64,000 bases of DNA, taken from NCBI GenBank assembly GCA_022497155.1, contig MU385712.1, forward strand, positions 1,425,765 through 1,489,764, written 5' to 3'. This document shows positions 57,604 to 64,000 of the stretch, piece by piece. This stretch comes from Whalleya microplaca. Lineage: Eukaryota > Ascomycota > Sordariomycetes > Xylariales > Xylariaceae. Position numbers and translations under genes: made by a program. The notes beneath the pieces are model-generated. The model made no database searches. It saw nothing but the letters and a program-made list of their open reading frames with translations, and was not told where the DNA came from. Numbering within the stretch: position 1 is the stretch's first letter; each line of letters starts with the position of its first letter.

Positions 57604-58740
57604 ATGCAGCTCACGCAATCTGTCCTATTCGCCGTGTGCCTGGCCGGCTTCACGGGAGCCTCCAAAAGGTGTAGAGCCATATCCGCAGCCTCAGTCTATC
57701 AAGCAAATGCCGAGACATCGCTCGACAAACTGATGACCTGGTACCGGGAGGACACAGGGATGTGGGACACCTACGGCTTCGCGAGATGGTGGCAGAGCGC
57801 CAACATACTGACGACGCTGATCGACATGGCACAATACGGCAGCCCCAAAGCCCAAGAGGTCGCAGACGACGTCATCCCCCACACCTTCGCGGTGGCGGGG
57901 TCGTGGAACCTCGAGAACCGGGGCAAGAGGGAGCCCGAGGAGGCCTTCGTGAACGAGTACTACGATGACGAGGCCTGGTGGGCCATCGCGTGGATCAAGG
58001 CCTTCGACGCCACGGACAACGCGACATACCTGCGCGCCGCCGAGGACATCTTCGCCGACCTGGCGCGGGGCTGGGGCACGAACTGCTCGACGGGCGGCGA
58101 GTGGTGGGACAAGCCGCACACGCAGCTGAACACGATCTCCAACACGCTGTTCATCGAGGTCGGGGCCCGCTTGGCCAACCGCGTGCAGGATAGGAAGGTG
58201 TACTATACGGACTGGGCGGTGCGCGCGTGGGACTGGTTTCGCGAGGAGAGCGGCATGTATCTTCCAGACCAGCACCTCGCCGCAGGCGGCATCGACTTGC
58301 AGAGCTGCCGGCCCCATGAAGACCCGCACAGCAACACGTACTCGAACGGGGCGCTCATCGCCGGGCTGGTCGCCTTGTCCGTGGCCACGGGCCAGACCGA
58401 GTACCTCGACGAGGCGCACCGGGTTGCGGGCGCGGTGACGACGACGATGGTGAAAGACGGCGTCTTGCAGGAGCCCCATATCATCCAGTCACACCCGGGC
58501 GAGTCTGCGCCGCAGTTCAAGGGCGTGTTCATGCGAGCACTTACGGATCTGCAGGTTCATAGCCCGCGGCAGGAGTACAAAGCCTTTGCGCAGAAGACCG
58601 CAGATAGCATTTGGATGAATGACCGCAAGGATGGGGCTTTGGGGCCTGATTATAACGGACCCTTCTACGAGCCGCCTAATGCTAGCCCGCATAGTTCGGC
58701 TATGGATGCGATTGTAGCTGCCTGGAGAGCATCGCAATAG
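57604..58740 (+). CDS. Secreted glycoside hydrolase family 76 (alpha-1,6-mannanase-like)
   Basis: A single exon of 378 residues. ATG 57604 starts the signal peptide MQLTQSVLFAVCLAGFTGA; the in-frame codon six bases upstream is only GTG. The catalytic double Asp of GH76 is at D121-D122 in NEYYDDEAWWAIAWIKAF. Other family blocks are GFARWWQSANILTTL near the N-terminus, GGEWWDKPHTQLNTISNTLF in the middle and FKGVFMRALTDL near the C-terminus. GH76 enzymes cut or transfer alpha-1,6-mannan and include Dfg5/Dcw1, which link GPI proteins to the wall. This protein ends AAWRASQ without a GPI signal, so it is probably freely secreted. Codon use is strongly GC3-rich compared with the surrounding sequence. 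It is convergent with the GH16 gene. Confidence 0.93.
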   Translation: MQLTQSVLFAVCLAGFTGASKRCRAISAASVYQANAETSLDKLMTWYREDTGMWDTYGFARWWQSANILTTLIDMAQYGSPKAQEVADDVIPHTFAVAGSWNLENRGKREPEEAFVNEYYDDEAWWAIAWIKAFDATDNATYLRAAEDIFADLARGWGTNCSTGGEWWDKPHTQLNTISNTLFIEVGARLANRVQDRKVYYTDWAVRAWDWFREESGMYLPDQHLAAGGIDLQSCRPHEDPHSNTYSNGALIAGLVALSVATGQTEYLDEAHRVAGAVTTTMVKDGVLQEPHIIQSHPGESAPQFKGVFMRALTDLQVHSPRQEYKAFAQKTADSIWMNDRKDGALGPDYNGPFYEPPNASPHSSAMDAIVAAWRASQ

Positions 58741-59289
58741 GGATGATTGAAAGGGGACTGGTTTGCATTCATATAGATATCCAGAAGCTTGGCCATAGCG
58801 TGTTGTTGTTCTCTTCTTGTTAATATTCTCCAATAATTTATGTAGGCAATATCTCCTCGTACCTAATACTAGTAATCTAGGGGCTCGAACGAGACCAAGC
58901 CTCACCAACTCCCTACGAAGGCACGAATGAAAGTAACTGGATCTATATGCCCACCATAAACGCCGTGGAGGTTTCGATAGGAGTCAATTGCATGCTCATA
59001 AGCGACCAGTTCATTCTAGTTCTCGGTCGCTACTAGATTCCTCTCTCTCCGAGACCGCAATCACGACGAAACAGTCTTATGGACTATTTCCAGTGAAACT
59101 TTTGTTAAAAGAAGACGCTTTCCCTAACTTTTCCCACGTACACAAAGTGTGTGAACCCAGTACATAAACAGAAAACCCTAACCCTTTGATCAGTCCTATT
59201 CACCTTGCATACAGCCTAGATCGGGAAGCTGAGGAAACCTTTACCAACATACCTTCATCATCCTGATACCAATCCTTTCCCGAAGTTTC
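58741..59289. other. Convergent spacer between GH76 and GH16 genes
   Basis: 549 bases with both 3' flanks and no ORF. A short telomere-like word (CCCTAACCCT, 59176-59185) is probably chance. Confidence 0.5.
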
Positions 59290-60393
59290 TCACATGATAG
59301 CCCCATCAGGACAATGTTGCCAATCACCATCAAACTTGCCCCATCCACCCTCTGGTGCGTCGCTTAGCTGCAGACAATGTACAGCCATATCGTACGCTCC
59401 TGGATGGGGCTTTTTCCCCTGACAAACGTTACCGCCCATCGCTACGTTCAGTAGAATACACCAGTCTTCAATCGGTCTTGTTCCAGCCGGCATCAAGTTC
59501 TTCATGACCGGCCGCCCATCAATATACCACATCAACTTTCCACCTCCAGCAGACTTCCCATCCCCGCGCGTTCCGGTGCCGCCGCATCTCCAAGCAAAGT
59601 CAAACCGAACAGGTCGATACGCCATATCCGGAATATGCGTCTGGCGCACGAGATGCTTCGCCGCATCCTCAGGCGTGTAGAAGCCCCAGTGCAGACACGA
59701 ATGGTTCTGGTTATCGCCGTTCCAGGTCTCGGCGATGTCGATCTCACCCTCGTGGGGCCATACGAACGGCTCGCGCGGCAGCATCCAGAAAGCAGGCCAT
59801 ATGCCCTCGGCAGAAGGCAGCGTCAGCCATCCCGTCAGGCAGCCATCGGACCGGCCCAGCGTCCGCCGGGTCACGAGACGCGCCGACGTATACCGGCATT
59901 CCGGGTCCGGATGCTGCGGCTGCGAGACGGCTCGGAGGACCAGTTTCTCGTCGCCGGTGTAGAAGCTGTTCGAGGGAGCTGAGGTATAGTTCTCGAGCTC
60001 ATTGTTGCCCCAGCCCCATGGGTCGCCGTGTCCCTGCTTCTGCTCGAATTCATGTCCTACTGGGACGCTGGGACTGAAGTTGGCACGCCAGTAGACTTGC
60101 GGCCATGGAGAACGAGTAGCAACGTCGCCAGGTCGGGAGTGCGAGGGGATAGGGGGAGGCGCACCACCAGGGCGGGTACTGTAGTTTGGCTGGGGAGGAG
60201 GTTGCTGCTGGCCAGGGTAGTATTGTGGTGATTGGCCGGGCAGCCCGGGATAGTTTTGCTGGGAGGGAGGGCCGTAGCTTTGTTGTGGTGCATTTTGTTG
60301 CGGTGTGTTTTGGCCAAACGGAAGAATCTTGTGCTTCTTGTTGAACTCTTCCGCCTTGTTCTTTAGTTGATTGAGCTGGTTCTGGAAAGACAT
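59290..60393 (-). CDS. GH16 endo-beta-glucanase-like protein with Pro/Gln-rich N-terminus
   Basis: One exon of 367 residues from ATG 60393 (upstream in-frame TTG is not used). The catalytic motif ExDxxE is present as E217-I-D219-I-A-E222 in HEGEIDIAETWNG, preceded by GIWPAFWMLP and followed by HSCLHWGFYT, as in beta-1,3(4)-glucanases of family 16. The first ~110 residues are a charged amphipathic helix (QLNQLKNKAEEFNKKHKILP) followed by a Pro/Gln/Tyr-rich, probably disordered stretch. No signal peptide is seen, which is unusual for GH16; it may act inside the cell, leave by a non-classical route, or lack a missed 5' exon. Likely role: remodelling or breaking down beta-1,3-glucan. Confidence 0.9.
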   Translation of the reverse strand: MSFQNQLNQLKNKAEEFNKKHKILPFGQNTPQQNAPQQSYGPPSQQNYPGLPGQSPQYYPGQQQPPPQPNYSTRPGGAPPPIPSHSRPGDVATRSPWPQVYWRANFSPSVPVGHEFEQKQGHGDPWGWGNNELENYTSAPSNSFYTGDEKLVLRAVSQPQHPDPECRYTSARLVTRRTLGRSDGCLTGWLTLPSAEGIWPAFWMLPREPFVWPHEGEIDIAETWNGDNQNHSCLHWGFYTPEDAAKHLVRQTHIPDMAYRPVRFDFAWRCGGTGTRGDGKSAGGGKLMWYIDGRPVMKNLMPAGTRPIEDWCILLNVAMGGNVCQGKKPHPGAYDMAVHCLQLSDAPEGGWGKFDGDWQHCPDGAIM

Positions 60394-62712
60394 GTTCGGC
60401 AGGTTGCGGCTCTGTCGGTGCAAAGTTACTTACAGAATGATGAGATTAAGAGAATGCATCCATATATGTACCCTTCAAGTTAGCTCGCTGACGTCGTGAT
60501 TTGCAAGTACTTACTTATGCATGTGCGGAGGTGGAAGTGGAAACTTTTTAGCGAGTCCACCAATGGCTTAGTATGTCGGCACCTCTATGTAGTACAACGG
60601 GAATTGCAACTCGAAGAAATCGATTCAGGGCTCTGGTGGGCATTCTATCAGAATGACTATCTTATAATAAATATTAATTTAGGCATTGATTCCTGTGTAC
60701 ACGGATATATCAGCCACATAGTTCGTCATACCTATATGTGGTCATTCATAGTCACGATGATCAACTGGTTCCGTGTGACTTGCACTCTATGACACATACA
60801 GAGCTTGTGTCCAGACATCCTCTACGGACGTGGTAGGGGCAAGTTAATGAAGATCGAGGTCTTGGTCACTGCACTGAAGAACTGGGAGAAGAAGGCCCAT
60901 CACTTTCCAGAGGGGCAGTGTGTTAATGGTGTTGATTATGGTAGCTTAGTTTGATCAGATAACTATGAAAGTCCTCTTAACCCCTCTACGTAAGCTAGTT
61001 CGGAAAGAAATGATTGGGAACATAAAGCGAAACTAAGGAAAGGTTAATACGAGATCTTACCGGACTTACTCAGTACCTTGAACAAATTTGAATAGACTAC
61101 CAACGAGCTAATCGACTATAAAGTGTGACGGAATGAAGGACAAGTAGATACCTAATCTCTCAAGCTGCAGTTACTCATAAACCCAATCAAATTTATAAGT
61201 CAGCGTCACGCAAAGTTATATCTCTGTCAAAAGCTACGTGCGCGCATGGAAGTATCTGAAACTGTTCATCAGCTTTGTATTCTCTAGATATTTGCCTCTC
61301 TTATTAGTGGGAGAACGAGTTGCCAGAATGTCGAATTTGATCACAACTGAACGAATATAGTACTTGAAAATACTCCTCATGATGTAATAGGTATTAAGTG
61401 AAGTTAGTTGAGATCGTTATAAACACTTCAAAGTCTCAGTTGATATTAATTCTGCCCCACAATACTATATGAGAGGCCGACGAACTAGAGTAATATCTAT
61501 GTAGAGTCCTCATCCCTCCCTATTTATAATTAATCAGTTAGTGGGGAGGCAGTGCAGAGTTCATTCCATGTCCCTATCGACGGCCTAATAGTACAAGATT
61601 TTCAGATGTCATAAGTCTTGAATTTTACACTCGGAAAATGCGCTTATAGATAATTTGGATACCAGTTTTAAAGACCTCGAATCATGGATCAGGCATCATT
61701 GCTGTGCGGCAGTTACGACGTTGCTTTTGTAACACCTTGCCAATTGGCTGTCCTACCTGGAGTGAGAATCAAGTTGAATGGCACGTACGATCCTTTGCCA
61801 CATACCTGCATGTACACTCAATAATAGTCACCTTCTAGGTTGTTTTCTGATTTGTGTTAGTTGTGTTGCTGTATTGTCTCATCTTGCTTAACATGTCTTG
61901 GTCAACTAGGATAGTCTATGGAAACTCAATTTAGCTTTATAAATAGTTAATATACTTACTTGGACAAGCTAAACTGCTTCTATCTCGTATCAAACCCTCG
62001 ACTAGTACAACGAGAACACTTCTTCTTCTTTTTTCTTCTGTCCATGTTCAACTACATCACTTTCAGAATCCCGTCTTTGCCGAAAATTCTCTTCAAGAAA
62101 CGAATGATTTGCATTGCGCCTACTCATAGCTTGCATAAGACTTTGTCTTGGACTAGTTCTTACTAGCTATCATCAAGCCAGTCAATCAATGACACATTCA
62201 CATCCGCAGGCGCATGTACCATTCACGATCGTAGGACATAACACAGGGAATATTATAGGCAACCAAAGAAGATAATTAATATTCATGTCCAAGTCATATA
62301 GGTCGTTGTCAACCTCGCTGACTTTCTCAATACCCTTGGAAGTGTGTAAGCAGGACCACTATAATGTTATGCATGATTACGGCGCCTACATGGGATATAC
62401 CAAAAACTTCCGTTCCGGGACCGACGTCTGACGCGGGACCGATATATAACACGGCAGCCAATGACTGCGGCTTCGTGGCTATGATAGCGGATCTAGGATG
62501 CGCGTCCGAGGCCATTCCTTCGTGGTGACTCTAAGTCCGACGTCATCGGCGTTTTGTGTTACCCGAATACCGCGGGCACCAATACTTCGAGGTTATAAAA
62601 GAGATCAAGTTCAGCACCGGCAAGAGATATTTCTGTTCCATATCATTGCCTATCTCGCTATTGCTTCTTGAGAACCCCTTGAATAAATCATCCTCCGCCA
62701 ATATCATCAGCC
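60394..62712. other. Intergenic, no gene seen
   Basis: About 2.3 kb, AT-rich, with only short unsupported ORFs. It holds the GH16 and cupin promoters. Confidence 0.5.
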
Positions 62713-63304
62713 ATGGACCAAGTATCCCCCACCATGCCAAATCGCCGCATCAACTTCGTGCCAGCCCAGGCCGGCGAGGTCCTACAGCTATACGGGGGGA
62801 GCACCTGCCGTGTCATGGAAGACGGCTCTCGCACAGGTGTGTGCCGCCCCTATCCTGCCCGCCGTTATCTTCGTAGCGGCATGAGGCAGTACATCCCGAG
62901 CGTCTCCAACTAACCTCAACGATAACGTAGACAACCGCATTGGAAGCGCCGAATTCGTGATCCCGGCCAAGACGTCCGGGCCCCCGGCGCACTGGCACGA
63001 GATGCACGACGAGACATTCCTCGTGACAGAGGGGACGATCCGGTTCCACGCGCCGGACGGCACGCACATCGATGCGAAGGCGGGCGACTACGTGGTGGTC
63101 CCCACACGGGCGCCACACACGTTCTCGAACCCGACGGATGTCGAGGCGAAGTTCTTTAACACCTTCACGCCCGCGTACTACGTCCACTACTTCAAGCTGG
63201 TGGAGGCGATGGGGTCCGAGGGCAGAGGGGTTGGGAAGGAAGAGGTGCTGGAGGCTATGTCGAGGTTTGCTACGGTCCCTGCGAAGGAGTTTGTGGTGCA
63301 ATGA
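62713..63304 (+). CDS. Small single-domain cupin, possible dioxygenase
   Basis: Two exons (62713-62836, 62931-63304) with a 94-base intron (GTGTGT, branch AACTAAC, acceptor CGTAG, phase 1) give 165 residues. Cupin motif 1 is GPPAHWHEMHDETFLVTEG with ligands H62, H64 and an acidic residue. Motif 2 is GDYVVVPTRAPHTFSN with H104. The C-terminal part is helical (KLVEAMGSEGRGVGKEEVLE). This resembles quercetin 2,3-dioxygenase-like small cupins of fungi. The metal and substrate are unknown. A second ATG seven codons in (MPNRRINFVP) is also possible as start. Confidence 0.85.
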
Positions 63305-63938
63305 GGTTCGATATAGGTCAAAAGGTCACTTAGTGGATCCCTGAATTGTGTTTTAGTTATATCGGAGAGTGTCAATTTAAACTCGCATAAAACCGGACTG
63401 AACAAAAGAGAATTGAAAAATACATATACCACCATAAACCCAACTATAAGGGATATACCAGTCCACCGCCTAACGGGTAAACCCCCGTTCTATCCGTTGA
63501 CATCAACGCCACCATAATACTTGCGGAGCACCGGAACACGGTTTCGGCTTCCGCTTCGGGCTTAGAATTTAACGACACAAGCGGGCTTACTCATTGAAGC
63601 CGCCGCTAGCACCGAAATATTGGTGGCCAGACTTGACACGCCTTGGGAGAAGAAATATGGCTTGACACTATAAGGAAACTTCAGGTAGAGATGAGCATAT
63701 AAGCTTCAAATATGTATTAATCGACTTTGAGGTAGTCAGGTAGAGAGTGCGATATCATGAATCAGCAGGTACCTATCATCAAGTTCCAAACCCAAGAGCC
63801 CCAACAAATATACCGTCCCATAGACTCATGTTCCATTTTCCCATACCATTTACACCAACCATCCGTAACCTACGCCTCCTCCATTCTATCCCAAAAGGAT
63901 TTTTTCTTTTCTAAGTTGAGCCAAACATAGCCGTAGGC
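63305..63938. other. Intergenic, no gene seen
   Basis: Contains the cupin 3' flank and the 3' flank of the minus-strand gene that runs out of the window. Confidence 0.5.
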
Positions 63939-64000
63939 CTAAACAACACGACCCTTGACCTGCTTGACCTCCTTAACCCTGAGATCTCTCCAAACAGCAA
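63939..64000 (-). CDS. C-terminal end of a gene cut by the window edge
   Basis: The minus frame reads WRDLRVKEVKQVKGRVV and ends with TAG at 63939. Nineteen residues of good codon usage suggest the last part of a real protein, but too little is present to name it. Confidence 0.4.
   Translation of the reverse strand, partial: AVWRDLRVKEVKQVKGRVV

Noticed and set aside
57691..58479. 262-codon open frame on the minus strand
   Set aside because: Antisense shadow of the GC-rich GH76 gene; no domain.
59176..59185. CCCTAACCCT telomere-like word
   Set aside because: Only about one and a half units, in an ordinary intergenic spacer; expected by chance.

Overview
The window looks like nuclear DNA of a filamentous ascomycete (Pezizomycotina, probably Sordariomycetes). 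The genes have short GT-AG introns of about 50-165 bases with CTAAC-like branch sites. Several protein families are typical of these fungi: a Helo-like/NACHT/ankyrin NLR, a Zn2Cys6 regulator, a Bli-3-type flavoprotein, DENN, GH76 and GH16. Transposon remains are AT-rich and full of TAA/TAG stops, as expected from repeat-induced point mutation (RIP). The species cannot be named from the sequence alone.

Region by region. 1-2.95 kb is a mobile-element zone: the decayed right end of a Fot1/pogo-like transposon abuts a 2.24 kb segment bounded by ~100 bp inverted repeats with TA at both ends, and this segment holds a RING-IBR-RING relic and an intact phytanoyl-CoA-dioxygenase-like gene. 4.0-5.1 kb encodes a single-pass membrane protein with a Thr/Ser-rich stalk, 5' end unresolved. 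6.5-10.8 kb is a 1382-residue NLR with about 19 ankyrin repeats. 12.7-24.9 kb holds a small orphan gene, a secreted CE3/SGNH esterase, a small basic protein, a pirin with an N-terminal extension, a bli-3-like FMN protein and a membrane-anchored lectin-like protein. 25-33 kb is gene-poor, with a repeat-rich ORF of unclear frame, a relic gene and a 157-residue orphan. 33.9-40.2 kb holds a four-exon Zn2Cys6 factor, a second SGNH hydrolase and a two-exon secreted cysteine-bearing protein. 41-45 kb is transposon-derived: a 1165 bp AT-rich element with pogo-type ends, a 478 bp MULE-like element, and a Ty3/gypsy integrase relic with its polypurine tract and the start of an LTR. 47.9-50.8 kb is a four-exon DENN gene. 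50.8-57.6 kb is almost empty. 57.6-63.3 kb holds a secreted GH76, a convergent GH16 without signal peptide and a small cupin. The last 62 bases are the C-terminal end of another minus-strand gene.

The genes do not form an obvious biosynthetic cluster. Several act at the cell surface or on polysaccharides (CE3, GH76, GH16, lectin-like protein, stalked membrane protein), and the NLR and the secreted cysteine-bearing protein suggest non-self recognition or biotic interaction. Long gene-free tracts and RIP-like decay mark this as a slow-coding, transposon-shaped part of the chromosome. All exon structures were derived by eye from splice signals and frame continuity.
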